From the NCBI GenBank assembly GCA_017643495.1, contig JAEPNK010000002.1, positions 682,001-746,000 of the forward strand: a DNA stretch of 64,000 nucleotides, written 5' to 3'. Under the pieces are notes generated by a model. It saw nothing but the letters and a program-made list of their open reading frames with translations, was not told the origin of the DNA and did no database searches. Positions 41,950 through 51,538 of this stretch are shown piece after piece. The stretch is from Rhizobiaceae bacterium (GTDB lineage Bacteria > Pseudomonadota > Alphaproteobacteria > Rhizobiales > Rhizobiaceae). How positions within the stretch are numbered: the first letter of the stretch is position 1; each line of letters begins with the position of its first letter. The position numbers and the translations under genes were made by a program.

Positions 41950-42977
41950 GATTTACTCCGCTCCAACAAGGGTTGCCACCAGTCGCGGTTATCCAGATAC
42001 CATTTGACAGTATTCCTCAACCCCGACTCCGCTGAGTGAGTGCGTTTCCAGCCCAACTCTCTCTCGATCTTGCTGCTGTTTACGGCATACCTTCTGTCAT
42101 GCCCGGGGCGATCTTCAACAAAATTGATTTGCGCCGCATATGAAATGCCATCTTCCCTGGGCAACAGCTCATCCAGAATTGAACAAATATCACGGACAAG
42201 ATCGATATTCCGGCGCTCGGAATTCCCACCAACATTGTATGTCTCTCCTGTGAGACCGCGTTCCAGAACAAGCAGAAGTGCTCTTGCATGATCTTCTACA
42301 TGCAGCCAGTCGCGAACATTGCTCCCGTCGCCATAGACCGGCAGTTTTTCGCCTGAGATCGCCGTGATGATCATGAGAGGTATAAGCTTTTCCGGAAACT
42401 GGTAGGGACCATAATTGTTACTGCAATTGCTTATCAGGCAAGGCACGCCAAAAGTCCTTCCCCATGCAGTAACCAGATGGTCCGAAGCTGCTTTGGAAGC
42501 CGAATAAGGGGAAGACGGCTTGTAAGGGCTTGTTTCTGTGAAAGCCGGTTCGTTCTCGGCCAGATCACCATAAACCTCATCTGTGGAAACATGCAGGAAA
42601 CGGAAGGTGGCCGCCATTTCAGGGTACTTTTCAAGGTACTCCCGGCTTGCCTGCAACAAGCTGTAAGTGCCCAGAACATTGGTATCCAAAAATACTTCCG
42701 GCCCGTTTATCGAACGATCAACGTGACTTTCCGCAGCCAGATGCATGATCGCCGAAATCCGGTTTTGCTCCAGTGTATCGAGTACAAGCGCACTGTCGTT
42801 GATATTGCCTTCAATGAACCGGTAATTGTCCAGGTGTTCCAGCATGGATAATGACCTTGGCTCTGCAGCATATGTCAGCGCATCCAGATTGAATACGTTG
42901 CAAGCCCTGTTCGATGCCAACAACCTGCACACTGCTGATCCGATAAATCCGCACCCGCCGGTCACCAAAATGTTCAC
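41946..42977 (-). CDS. rfbB: dTDP-glucose 4,6-dehydratase
   Basis: About 343 residues, extended short-chain dehydrogenase fold. The NAD motif ILVTGGCGFIGSAVCRLL is at the N-terminus, then HLAAESHVDRSINGP, the catalytic region FLHVSTDEVYGDL with the Tyr-x3-Lys in YSASKAASD, and YGPYQFPEKLIPL. It converts dTDP-glucose to dTDP-4-keto-6-deoxyglucose. A GTG at 42977 with GGGAGAAG six bases upstream is the best start; the longer frame from 43043 adds unconserved residues. rfbC and rfbD do not follow, so later steps must be elsewhere or the sugar differs from rhamnose. Confidence 0.93.
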   Translation of the reverse strand: MNILVTGGCGFIGSAVCRLLASNRACNVFNLDALTYAAEPRSLSMLEHLDNYRFIEGNINDSALVLDTLEQNRISAIMHLAAESHVDRSINGPEVFLDTNVLGTYSLLQASREYLEKYPEMAATFRFLHVSTDEVYGDLAENEPAFTETSPYKPSSPYSASKAASDHLVTAWGRTFGVPCLISNCSNNYGPYQFPEKLIPLMIITAISGEKLPVYGDGSNVRDWLHVEDHARALLLVLERGLTGETYNVGGNSERRNIDLVRDICSILDELLPREDGISYAAQINFVEDRPGHDRRYAVNSSKIERELGWKRTHSAESGLRNTVKWYLDNRDWWQPLLERSKS

Positions 42978-43265
42978 AGCATACTTCTCCCGGCACAAGC
43001 AAAATACAGCCAAGTGTGGTTTGGTATAAAACCCTTTTGCCAAGAATCCAATGACACAAGGTTATTCATAAAGACAATCGCGAATTCTGGATCTCGAAGA
43101 ATTGCATGCACCAGAAAAAACGGTAAGGACAACTTGATGAAAAGCACCCAGACCCTCTCCTGCCCTCCATGAATACCTTTGTTTTTCAAAGATTTGACAA
43201 AACATCCTGAATCAATCTGCCAAACGCCAGGCGGTGGTTTCCATTTCTTGTTTCAGATGCAGTCG
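42978..43265. other. Intergenic region upstream of rfbB
   Basis: About 290 bases between the end of the RND pump gene and the rfbB start. It should contain the rfbBA promoter. I see no gene, no strong hairpin and no clear operator. Confidence 0.5.
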
Positions 43266-46200
43266 TTAAATGTTTTCCGCTGCTTTCATTTCCTCTTCGA
43301 GCTGTTCACCAGCAGCAGCACGCGGGCGTGAGATGCCTGCAATCAGGGCATAGGCTGCCGGGGTAAGAAACAGGGTGAAGCCCGCCGCAAGACCAAGACC
43401 ACCGAAAACAACCCAGCCGATCGCTGCCCGCGCTTCCGAGCCCGGTCCCGAACTCAAAACCAGGGGAAGACCGGCAAGAACGGTGGATACCAGTGTCATG
43501 GTGATTGGTCGCAGCCGCACGCCGGCCGCTTCCCGCGCAGCATCCCATGCGCTGGCACCGCGGTCGCGAAGTTGGTCGGCAAATTCCACAAGAAGGATAC
43601 CGTTTTTGGCCATCACCCCGATCAGCATCAAAACGCCGATCTGACTATAGATATTCACTGTTACGCCTGTCAGCCACAATGCATACACGGCAGCAGCCAC
43701 CCCAAACGGCACGGTCAACATGACAACAATGGCGCTGGTCAGACTTTCGAACTGTGCAACCAGAACCAGGAAGATAACAACCAGCGCAACAGCAAAGGTG
43801 AATGTGAGCCCGGAAGAGGTTTCCTCCAGTGTGGCTGCCTCTCCCAGAAAAAGCAGGCCTATTCCTGGTGGCAAGGTTTCCTGTGCAAGATCACGAACCT
43901 CCTCAACTGCCGTACGAAGTGGCAGGGTCGGTTCTATGGCAGCATCGATTTCGATGGCCCGTCGCTGACCATGACGATCCAGTTCTGCGGCAACACCACC
44001 CTCTGACAGGGAAACAACCTGGGAAAGCGGAACCGGTTTTCCGTTTCCTGACCTTACATACAGATTCAACAGATCGGTCGGATCCCGTATCGCACCGGAA
44101 CGTGATTGGAGGATGATCGGAACGGCTTCATCCTCAATCGTCAGCTCCGTCAGCTCTTCCTCGTCTATCAGGGCTCGCAGGGTCGAGGACAATTCACTCA
44201 TCTGGATACCAAGATCGGAAACCCTGGCACGATCAACCCGCAGGGATATCTGCGGCTGGGTTGCCTGGTACTGTACACGAATGTCTGAAAAACCCTGCAA
44301 TTCCTCCAGACGAACAGCAAAGGCATCGGCAGCATCTGCAATTGCGGGATATGAAGGTCCGGTAAGGGCAATCTCCACTCCACCACCTGCACCGCCACGC
44401 AACCCGAGACTGTTGCCGCCATAGATTCGCGCCCTTGCCCCCGGCAGCTTTGCCAATTGAGGCGCCAGTTGCCTTTCGATCTCTCCCTGCGAAATTGTGC
44501 GCTGGTCCCACGGCGCAAGCTGTGCCGTTACTTGCCCCCGATTGAGGTCATATCGTCCCGTGATTGAATAAAGAGAACTTGCAACACCATTCTCCAGCCA
44601 CGGTTGCAACATCTGTTCGACACGCTGAACCTGCCTGTCGGTATGATCAAGACCGACACCATCCGGCCCCTGCATCCAGACATTCACAAGGCCGCGGTCT
44701 TCATCGGGAACAAGTTCTTCCCCCAGCTGTCCGTATACCAGAAATGCGCTCGCGGCGATCAGGCTGGCAATACACAGAACAACCATGGGAACCAGCATGA
44801 TGGGACGCAGCAATCTCTCATAAAGAGTGCCAAACATTCTCCAAACGGGTCCGGGCCCCTTCTCTCCCCCCAGGGACGGCAGGAGAGAGGCAATCATCGG
44901 GCAAAGCGTAAGCGCCACGAAAGAGGAAATCACGACGGTGGCCGCCAGGATAAACCCGAATTCCGAGAAAATCCGGCCCGCTTCACTTGGCAGGAAGGAA
45001 ATTGGAATAAAAACTGCCACCAGTGTCGCGGTCGTTGCAATGACCGCAAAGAAAACCTGCCGTGTTCCGATTACTGCGGCTGCCTTGCGCCCAAGCCCGT
45101 CAGAACGTCTGCGCTGAATGTTCTCGAGAACAACAATGGCATCGTCCACGACCAGTCCGGTTGCAAGCACAAGAGCAAGCAGGGTCACGAGGTTGAGTGA
45201 AAAACCAAGCAGCCAGATGACCGCAAGCGATCCGGTCAATGCAACCGGAATTGCAACGGCGGGAACAATCGTTGCTCCAAGGCTTCCGGTAAACAGAAAG
45301 ATCACCATGACCACGATCACGAGTGCAATAAGCAGCGTCGTAATGACCTCCTGAACAGCACCGCGAATGAATACGGCATCATCACTGGTGATTTCAAACC
45401 TGATTTCCGGCATGCGTTCGCGCAGCTGTTCAAGTGTCTTCCGGACATCCGTTGAAATCTGCATGGTGTTTGAACTGGCCTGTCTTATGACGCCAAGACT
45501 GATGACACTGCGCCCCTCAAGGCGGGCAATGCTTTCCGGTGTGGCCGTACTGAAATACACCTGTGCCACATCGCCCAGACGAACGGGTTTGCGCAATATC
45601 AGGCTTTCAATGCGTTCAGGATCGATCACACTGGCATCTGCACGTACCAGGACTTCCAGTTCATTGGCCTTGAAGCTTCCAACAGGCACATCAAACTGCG
45701 CACCCCGGAGCACCTCTGCCACTTCGCCAATTGACAGGCCGTATGCCGCCAGTCTTTCGGATGAAACTTCTACACGGAGCACCCGTTCGCGGTCACCAAA
45801 CACTGCAATTTCCGCCACGCCTTCCGTACCCGTGAGTTCAGGAATGATTTCGTCCTCGACCCGTCGGGTAAGCCTGTCTACCGGATCGCTTGTACTCCAG
45901 ACAGCAATATCCATGATCGGGCGCGCATCCTGTTCGGACTTGACAATGAACAGGTCCTGCACACCATCGGGCAATTGCGTTGTAACCCGGCTGACCGCTT
46001 CTCGGACATCATTGGCAGCGGCTATCAGATCCCGGTTTGGCCGAAACTCGGCACGAATGCGGAAATTTCCCTCTTCGGAAGAAGAGCGGACTGAAACAAC
46101 ACCTTCCACCCGGGCAACGGCATTTTCAACAACAGAGGTAACTTCCGCATCGATTGTGGTTGGAGAAGCACCCGGATAATTGGCCCTCACCGAAACGACA

Positions 46201-46349
46201 GGTCGATCCACATTCGGCAATTCACGCACATCAATGCCCAGAACGGCGGTTATGCCCGCTATGATAATCAGCAGGTTGGCAACGACTGCCAGCCAAGGGC
46301 GGCGAACGCTGAGTCCCGCAAGGCCGTTGGTGGAGAGATCAGCTTTCAA
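43266..46349 (-). CDS. RND-family efflux pump inner-membrane transporter (HAE1/AcrB-like)
   Basis: About 1027 residues with the AcrB plan: TM1 near residue 30, a large periplasmic loop, TM2-6, a second loop, TM8-12. The proton-relay helix TM4 reads ATGLVVDDAIVVLENIQRR near residue 395 (paired Asp), and GVMAKNGILLVEFADQLRDRG near 925 holds the TM10 Lys. It exports hydrophobic or amphiphilic compounds using the proton gradient. The start may be the TTG at 46349 (GGGGG eight bases upstream, 11-base overlap with the adaptor gene) or a GTG at 46391 with a 53-base overlap. No outer-membrane channel gene or local repressor adjoins it. Confidence 0.92.
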   Translation of the reverse strand: MKADLSTNGLAGLSVRRPWLAVVANLLIIIAGITAVLGIDVRELPNVDRPVVSVRANYPGASPTTIDAEVTSVVENAVARVEGVVSVRSSSEEGNFRIRAEFRPNRDLIAAANDVREAVSRVTTQLPDGVQDLFIVKSEQDARPIMDIAVWSTSDPVDRLTRRVEDEIIPELTGTEGVAEIAVFGDRERVLRVEVSSERLAAYGLSIGEVAEVLRGAQFDVPVGSFKANELEVLVRADASVIDPERIESLILRKPVRLGDVAQVYFSTATPESIARLEGRSVISLGVIRQASSNTMQISTDVRKTLEQLRERMPEIRFEITSDDAVFIRGAVQEVITTLLIALVIVVMVIFLFTGSLGATIVPAVAIPVALTGSLAVIWLLGFSLNLVTLLALVLATGLVVDDAIVVLENIQRRRSDGLGRKAAAVIGTRQVFFAVIATTATLVAVFIPISFLPSEAGRIFSEFGFILAATVVISSFVALTLCPMIASLLPSLGGEKGPGPVWRMFGTLYERLLRPIMLVPMVVLCIASLIAASAFLVYGQLGEELVPDEDRGLVNVWMQGPDGVGLDHTDRQVQRVEQMLQPWLENGVASSLYSITGRYDLNRGQVTAQLAPWDQRTISQGEIERQLAPQLAKLPGARARIYGGNSLGLRGGAGGGVEIALTGPSYPAIADAADAFAVRLEELQGFSDIRVQYQATQPQISLRVDRARVSDLGIQMSELSSTLRALIDEEELTELTIEDEAVPIILQSRSGAIRDPTDLLNLYVRSGNGKPVPLSQVVSLSEGGVAAELDRHGQRRAIEIDAAIEPTLPLRTAVEEVRDLAQETLPPGIGLLFLGEAATLEETSSGLTFTFAVALVVIFLVLVAQFESLTSAIVVMLTVPFGVAAAVYALWLTGVTVNIYSQIGVLMLIGVMAKNGILLVEFADQLRDRGASAWDAAREAAGVRLRPITMTLVSTVLAGLPLVLSSGPGSEARAAIGWVVFGGLGLAAGFTLFLTPAAYALIAGISRPRAAAGEQLEEEMKAAENI

Positions 46350-47472
46350 TTTTCGGACCCCCGGAACTGACACCGGTTGATGCCGCGTCACCTATGATCT
46401 CGACTGGACGGTCTGGAGCCAGACGCTGAGTGCCCTCGACCACCACCTGGTCACCCCGCGCCAGCACACCATCCACCAACACTTCCCCGGCCCGCCTGCG
46501 GATGAGTTTCACTTCAACCTGCCGGGCCTTGCCATCGACGACGCGCCAAACATATAGCGCCCCGCTGGAAAACTGCAGTGCCAGTTCCGGAACAACCGGA
46601 TAATCTTCACCCGGCAATTCGAGTGTGATTGTAAACGATGCACCAGGCCTCAGGAAATCGTCTTCATTCGGTATCGCCACGCGAATTCTCGCTGCCCGTG
46701 TAGTCGGATCGACACGGCTGTCTATCAAGGCAACCCGCCCTTTCAGGACCCTGCCCGGTGCAATCGGCGTTGTGGCTTCCACTTTCGACTTGGTGTCCAG
46801 CCGTGCAAGGATTGTCTCAGGAAGGTCGAATTCAACAAAAAGCGTGCGCCTGTCATCAAAGGTTGCCAGTTCGGCACCGGCTTCCACGCGGTCGCCGGGT
46901 TCAACTGACGGAAGCCCCGCCACGCCATCAAAAGGAGCCCGAACCACGCGATCCATGAGGGCTTCACGTGCGCGCTCGAGTTCAAGACCGGCAAGTTCGG
47001 CTGCTGTTATAGTGTCCTCATACACAGAGGCGGCCACTGCACCACTCTTGCGTAACCGTTCAAGCCGGTCACGGTTGCGTTCTGCATCCTTCAGCCTTGT
47101 TTCGGCAAGGCGCAACGCCAATTGCTGTTCCGGATCATCAAGGCGCAGTAACACATCCCCCTTGCTGAACCGCTGTCCGGGCACAAGGAACGTTTCAGAA
47201 ACCGTACCGGCAACCTCGGCCCTCAAAACGACTGACTGCTCTGCCAGGCCGGTACCGACCGTCTCGAATGTCAGATTGTCTGTTGCCCGCCCCACTTCAG
47301 ACACGATAACCGGCACTCCGGCGCGCGATCGGTTGCGCTCATTGCTCTTTCCGGTTGCCGCAAATCCCAGCCAGCCGCGCACTGTGTCCTGCTCCTGCCA
47401 TGCGCCATAAGCGGTTGCGCCCACCGCAACGCAAACAACAAATTGGAACCAAATGGAAAGCTGTTTTTTCAT
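46339..47472 (-). CDS. RND efflux periplasmic adaptor (membrane fusion protein)
   Basis: A 377-residue HlyD/AcrA-type adaptor. An N-terminal anchor or signal (about 6-28) is followed by the lipoyl half-motif VLRAEVAGTVSETFLVPGQR near residue 82, a short coiled-coil hairpin (about 110-170, rich in Leu, Arg and Glu), the second lipoyl half at RVVRAPFDGVAGLPSVEPGDRV, and beta-barrel and membrane-proximal domains ending in QVVVEGTQRLAPDRPVEI. It links the RND pump to an outer-membrane channel. The gene precedes and slightly overlaps the pump gene, as usual. Confidence 0.9.
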   Translation of the reverse strand: MKKQLSIWFQFVVCVAVGATAYGAWQEQDTVRGWLGFAATGKSNERNRSRAGVPVIVSEVGRATDNLTFETVGTGLAEQSVVLRAEVAGTVSETFLVPGQRFSKGDVLLRLDDPEQQLALRLAETRLKDAERNRDRLERLRKSGAVAASVYEDTITAAELAGLELERAREALMDRVVRAPFDGVAGLPSVEPGDRVEAGAELATFDDRRTLFVEFDLPETILARLDTKSKVEATTPIAPGRVLKGRVALIDSRVDPTTRAARIRVAIPNEDDFLRPGASFTITLELPGEDYPVVPELALQFSSGALYVWRVVDGKARQVEVKLIRRRAGEVLVDGVLARGDQVVVEGTQRLAPDRPVEIIGDAASTGVSSGGPKIES

Positions 47473-47606
47473 CAGGCCGAATTCCCGGATGCATGAATAT
47501 CAACAGGGTTGACAGTTATCTGCAACAAACCTGCAGACAAAGCTTACGTCAATTCCCTGAATGGTACCAGTGACAGCGGCAATTCGGTCAACAATCCATT
47601 CTGCAC

Positions 47607-49145
47607 CTAGTCGACAACAGCACCTTCCCTGTCTTTCGCCATGCGCATCCGCCGCTTTACGACCTTCCCGAACACGATGGGAAGCAGGAAGCCGATGATT
47701 GCCAGACTCCAGAGGATAATTGCCAGCGGACTGTCAACAAGCGTCCACCAATTGCCATTGTCGATGGTAATTGCACGACGCAGGTTGTTTTCCATTGCAT
47801 TGCCGAGCAAGGTTCCAAGAATGATCGGAACAAGTGGCACATCAAGTTTGCGGAGTATCCAGCCCATCACACCGAAACCGATCATCACCAACAGGTCAAA
47901 GGAAGAACCCGATATCCCGTAAATTCCGACAAAACTTACCATTGCCACGATCGGCATCAGGATTCTTGGCGGAATAAGCAAGACGCGCGTGAACAGGCCT
48001 ATCATCGGTATGTTCATTGCCAGAAGCATGAAATTGGCAATGAAAAGGGCAGCAATCAGCCCCCACACGACATCGGGCTGCTGGGTGAAAAGCAATGGGC
48101 CGGGCGTAATGTTCAGCGCCAGCAGAACAGCCAGAAGGACGGCTGTAGTTCCGGAACCCGGCACACCGAGCGCCAGCATTGGCACAAGGGCTCCACCAGC
48201 AGCTGCATTGTTGCCGGCCTCTGGCGCAGCAACCCCGCGCGGATCACCCGTGCCAAATGTGTTTTTCTTGTCCACCAGCCGCTTTTCCATTGTGTAGGAA
48301 ATAAACGAGCCAAGCGAAGCTCCCGCACCAGGCAGCACGCCCGCAATAAAACCCAGAAAACTGGTCCGCAACATTGTCGGCGTACATTGCTTCAACACGG
48401 ACAAGCTCGGCAATAGCCGGCCAACGGAAACCTTGTGTCCTCCCGTACTTGCTTCACCGTGGCGGTTTTCAAGAAATATAAAGACCTCGGACAATGCGAA
48501 CAGGCCCACAATCGCCACAAGGAAGTCGATCCCGTCATAAAGGTGAACCTCGCCAAACGTGAAGCGGGGAACGCCGGTTTGGGTATCAACACCCACCGTG
48601 GCCAGCCCGATACCGATGGCGGCGGCAAATGCGGTTTTTGCCTGATTGCTTGAAGCGACTCCGCCCAGCGTTGCAAAGGCAAGTGTGAACAGGGCGAAAT
48701 ATTCCGCAGGCCCGAATAGCAGCGCAATTTTCACCAGTTGCGGAGCAAGGAAAATCAACCCCCAGGTAGCAAGGAATGCACCAACAAATGAGGCGATCCC
48801 GGAAAGCGACAGGGCTTCTCCTGCACGGCCGTTCTTTGCCATCGGATAACCGTCGAGACAGGTCATCATCGCCGGTTCATCGCCTGGAATGTTCAGCAGG
48901 ATAGACGAGATACGGCCACCATACATGGCACCGTAATAGACAGATGTCAGCAGAATGAGAGATGGTGTCGCCCCCAGGCCGAGCGTAAAGGCGAGCGGTA
49001 TGAGAATGGCCACACCGTTGGAGGGGCCAAGGCCGGGCATGGCTCCCATCATCGTGCCGAGAAAGCACCCGAGAAGCGCCAGAAGCAGGTTTTCCATCGT
49101 AAGGGCAATGGCAAACCCGTCAGCAAGTGAAGCAAAGATATCCAT
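47607..49145 (-). CDS. tctA: Tripartite tricarboxylate transporter large permease (TctA)
   Basis: A 512-residue inner-membrane protein with about 12 transmembrane segments. The TctA hallmark GTMMGAMPGLGPSNGVAILIP is near residue 31, followed by YYGAMYGGRISSILLNIPGD near residue 70 and the repeat-half counterpart FIAGVLPGAGASLGSFISYT near residue 267. The ribosome binding site AGGGAGGA precedes the ATG. Gene order is tctC-tctB-tctA. The importer uses an ion gradient to take up tri- or dicarboxylates or other anions bound by TctC. Confidence 0.93.
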   Translation of the reverse strand: MDIFASLADGFAIALTMENLLLALLGCFLGTMMGAMPGLGPSNGVAILIPLAFTLGLGATPSLILLTSVYYGAMYGGRISSILLNIPGDEPAMMTCLDGYPMAKNGRAGEALSLSGIASFVGAFLATWGLIFLAPQLVKIALLFGPAEYFALFTLAFATLGGVASSNQAKTAFAAAIGIGLATVGVDTQTGVPRFTFGEVHLYDGIDFLVAIVGLFALSEVFIFLENRHGEASTGGHKVSVGRLLPSLSVLKQCTPTMLRTSFLGFIAGVLPGAGASLGSFISYTMEKRLVDKKNTFGTGDPRGVAAPEAGNNAAAGGALVPMLALGVPGSGTTAVLLAVLLALNITPGPLLFTQQPDVVWGLIAALFIANFMLLAMNIPMIGLFTRVLLIPPRILMPIVAMVSFVGIYGISGSSFDLLVMIGFGVMGWILRKLDVPLVPIILGTLLGNAMENNLRRAITIDNGNWWTLVDSPLAIILWSLAIIGFLLPIVFGKVVKRRMRMAKDREGAVVD

Positions 49146-49157
49146 TGTTCTTCCTCC

Positions 49158-49589
49158 CTAGAAACCGAAGACACCCTTGGCCAGCGAAAGGCCAAGAACC
49201 TGATGGAAAACGACATAAATGCCCAGGCTCGTCAGTGAGCCGGAAACAATGGATGCAATGGGTGCTGTTCCCAACCGCCAGGTCAGATACGTGGCAGCCA
49301 GGGCGGTTGCGATAACAAATCCGAGTTCAGGGAGAAGCAGCGCATAAAGGATCAGCACAAGAATGGCAAAACCAACTTCCGCAAACCGTCCGAAAGAGGG
49401 CCATTGCGGCGCCGCATCCGGCTTTATGATGATCACCACGGAAGACAGCCCCACGACTGCTGCGATAATCAGGGGAAACGCTTTGGGCCCCACTGCATCT
49501 GACAGGAAGCTTTCCTCAATGGAGAGGGCCGCCCAGGCATAGCCGATTGCAATTACCAGCCCGACAAGGCCGAAAACACGGTCACTCAT
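49158..49589 (-). CDS. tctB: Tripartite tricarboxylate transporter small permease (TctB)
   Basis: About 143 residues with four predicted transmembrane segments, typical of TctB. The N-terminus DRVFGLVGLVIAIGYAWAAL and the middle VGPKAFPLIIAAVVGLSSVVIIIKP match the family pattern of a conserved GP-x-x-FP region after TM1. The ATG at 49589 follows GGAGGA closely, making the short upstream extension unlikely. It lies 12 bases from tctA and is separated from tctC by a strong hairpin. Confidence 0.9.
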   Translation of the reverse strand: MSDRVFGLVGLVIAIGYAWAALSIEESFLSDAVGPKAFPLIIAAVVGLSSVVIIIKPDAAPQWPSFGRFAEVGFAILVLILYALLLPELGFVIATALAATYLTWRLGTAPIASIVSGSLTSLGIYVVFHQVLGLSLAKGVFGF

Positions 49590-49654
49590 GATCTCCTCCA
49601 ACGGCAGCCATCGCATCATGCGCAGCCACCTGCATCATCGTAACGATATGAATA

Positions 49655-49683
49655 ACCGGCGAGATGATGTGCATCTCGCCGGT
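49655..49683 (-). repeat. Intercistronic hairpin between tctC and tctB
   Basis: ACCGGCGAGATG-ATGTG-CATCTCGCCGGT forms a perfect 12-base-pair stem with a 5-base loop, 16 bases after the tctC stop. The following minus-strand bases are only moderately T-rich. It probably keeps tctC mRNA abundant relative to tctB and tctA, giving excess binding protein. Confidence 0.65.
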
Positions 49684-49699
49684 ACAGGTTCTTGTCCGG

Positions 49700-50689
49700 T
49701 TATTTAATGATACCGATTTCCCGGGAAATGTCCTGGATCTGCTTGACTGATCCCGCGACAAATTCCTGGAAGGCATCGCCTTGCAGGTCGAGCGGAGCAA
49801 GGCCATTGGCTTTCATGATCTCTTTCCATTCATCACTGGAATACAGTGTGGAAAGCTTTTCAACCCACGCATTATAGGCATCATCAGACATGTTGCCGGG
49901 CGCATAAAATCCGCGCCAGTTGGCTCCAATGGCCTCAACGCCCTGTTCCTTTGCGGTCGAGAAATCGGCAAACTCGCCAGGCAGGCGCTCAGGCGACAGC
50001 ACGGCGATAACCTTGATATCACCACTGTCTACAAAGCCTTTTGCCTCGGAAATGTCACCTGTAAAGGCCTGAACGGAACCGGCCAGCAATTGTGTAACAG
50101 CCTCGCCGCCGCCATCAAAGGCCACATATTTCACAGTCCTCACATCTTCAATGCCGTACGCATTTGCGGCAATCAGAACCTTGAGGTGATCCCATCCGCC
50201 AACGGCTGACCCTCCGGCAATGGAGACCGAAGCAGGGTCGGATTTGATCTGGTCCAGCAAGGCGGGCAACGTGTCAATCTCGCTGTTGGCTGCGACAGCG
50301 ATCACGCCATAGTCTGCACCAATGGTCGCCAGCCAGCGAACCTGATCCATCGAATTGCCCGGATAGGCGCCTTGTGCAAGCCGGGTTGCCGTTGCTGATG
50401 AAGCTGCAACGATCAGGTCATTGTCATCTCCACGCTTGTTGACAACTTCGGCAAACGCGACACCACCGCCGCCACCGGCAAGGTTAACGACCTGCATCGT
50501 CTTGTCCAGCAATCCCTGGTCCTGAAGGGACTTGCCAACCTGGCGACAGGTAAAGTCCCATCCGCCACCCGGATTGGCGGGTGCGATACATTCCGGATTC
50601 TCCGGCTTGAATTCATCTGCAAAACCGGTCAGAGCGGATGCACCAAGAAATGCAGCCGCCAACACCAGGCGGGTAGTCTTGAAAAACAT
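49700..50689 (-). CDS. tctC: Tripartite tricarboxylate transporter substrate-binding protein (TctC/Bug family)
   Basis: A 329-residue secreted Bug-family protein. The signal peptide ends near residue 24 (ALTGFADEF). The family-typical ligand loops are CIAPANPGGGWDFTCRQVGKSL near residue 35, which in Bug proteins cradles a carboxylate, and SIAGGSAVGGWDHLKVLIAA near residue 156. First gene of tctCBA, divergent from the two-component regulators. Its ligand is a carboxylated compound; which one is not apparent. Confidence 0.92.
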   Translation of the reverse strand: MFFKTTRLVLAAAFLGASALTGFADEFKPENPECIAPANPGGGWDFTCRQVGKSLQDQGLLDKTMQVVNLAGGGGGVAFAEVVNKRGDDNDLIVAASSATATRLAQGAYPGNSMDQVRWLATIGADYGVIAVAANSEIDTLPALLDQIKSDPASVSIAGGSAVGGWDHLKVLIAANAYGIEDVRTVKYVAFDGGGEAVTQLLAGSVQAFTGDISEAKGFVDSGDIKVIAVLSPERLPGEFADFSTAKEQGVEAIGANWRGFYAPGNMSDDAYNAWVEKLSTLYSSDEWKEIMKANGLAPLDLQGDAFQEFVAGSVKQIQDISREIGIIK

Positions 50690-50780
50690 TGTACTTCCTC
50701 CACGTGATCAGGCCCCAGCGGGCCGACAAGTTCCGCAACCCTCAAACGGGTTCAACGGATGGCCAGATCATAGTGGCTGT

Positions 50781-50801
50781 AACCTGTCATCAACCTGTCA
50801 T
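50781..50801. promoter_or_regulatory. Tandem direct repeat, candidate response-regulator binding site
   Basis: AACCTGTCAT occurs at 50781-50790 and again at 50792-50801, giving an 11-base period. It sits 92 bases upstream of tctC and 66 bases before the response regulator gene. One-helical-turn direct repeats are the usual target of OmpR/PhoB-type dimers, so this is a good candidate site for the TctD-like regulator. Confidence 0.6.
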
Positions 50802-50866
50802 GCGTTATCCGGCTCGCTTGCACATTGGAAAACCTGCGGCAATACTGGTCGCGGAGGAGTAATTCA

Positions 50867-51538
50867 GTGCGCCTGTTACTGATCGAAGACACGTTTGATG
50901 TTGCCGAGGCAATTTCTGTTCAACTGGGTCGTTCCGGCATTGCCTGTGACCTGGCGCCGGACATTGCAAATGCACGCGGTTTTCTTGATGTTCAGGCCTA
51001 TGATGTAATCGTCCTCGACATCAATCTGCCGGACGGCCCCGGAACCGGTCTGCTCAAGGAATTGAGGGCAAAGGGAGACCGCACCCCGGTACTGATGCTG
51101 ACAGCAGAATTTTCCGTGGACGAACGGGTTTCCTCACTGAACTCCGGAGCAGATGACTATCTGGTCAAACCGTTCGACCAGCGCGAACTCGAGGCACGCA
51201 TCCGGGCTCTTTACAGGCGTGACCGGATAGACAAGTCCGAGGAAGTGAAATGCGGCTCGCTTACCTTCAATGCAAGTGCCCGGATCGCCCATACCGATGC
51301 CGGACCCCTCAACCTGACCCGGCGGGAACTTTCATTGCTTGAACTGTTTGTCCGCAATCGCGGCAAGACAATCAGCAAGGAACGGCTCTATGAGGGGCTT
51401 TTCAGCTTTGATGATACGGAAGTCAGCATGAATGCCCTTGAGCTTTATGTTGCCAGGCTGCGCAAGAAACTGACCGGAAGCTCCATCCGGATCGAAACCC
51501 AAAGAGGGCTTGGATACAAGCTGGAAGTAGATGCCTGA
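50867..51538 (+). CDS. OmpR-family response regulator (TctD-like)
   Basis: A 223-residue regulator: receiver domain 1-115 (acidic pocket Glu7/Asp8, phosphoacceptor Asp51 in VIVLDINLPDG, Lys in YLVKPFDQREL), then an OmpR/PhoB winged helix from about 130, with LTRRELSLLELFVRN and the recognition region MNALELYVARLRKKL. The GTG start has GGAGGAG seven bases upstream. It is divergent from tctC and overlaps the kinase gene by eight bases. By analogy with TctD it should activate tctCBA when the carboxylate is present. Confidence 0.92.
   Translation: MRLLLIEDTFDVAEAISVQLGRSGIACDLAPDIANARGFLDVQAYDVIVLDINLPDGPGTGLLKELRAKGDRTPVLMLTAEFSVDERVSSLNSGADDYLVKPFDQRELEARIRALYRRDRIDKSEEVKCGSLTFNASARIAHTDAGPLNLTRRELSLLELFVRNRGKTISKERLYEGLFSFDDTEVSMNALELYVARLRKKLTGSSIRIETQRGLGYKLEVDA

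Noticed and set aside
45367-47410. Two long Ser/Arg/Thr-rich plus-strand open frames (45367-46179 and 46625-47410)
   Set aside because: Antisense to the RND pump and its adaptor, with composition typical of shadow frames.
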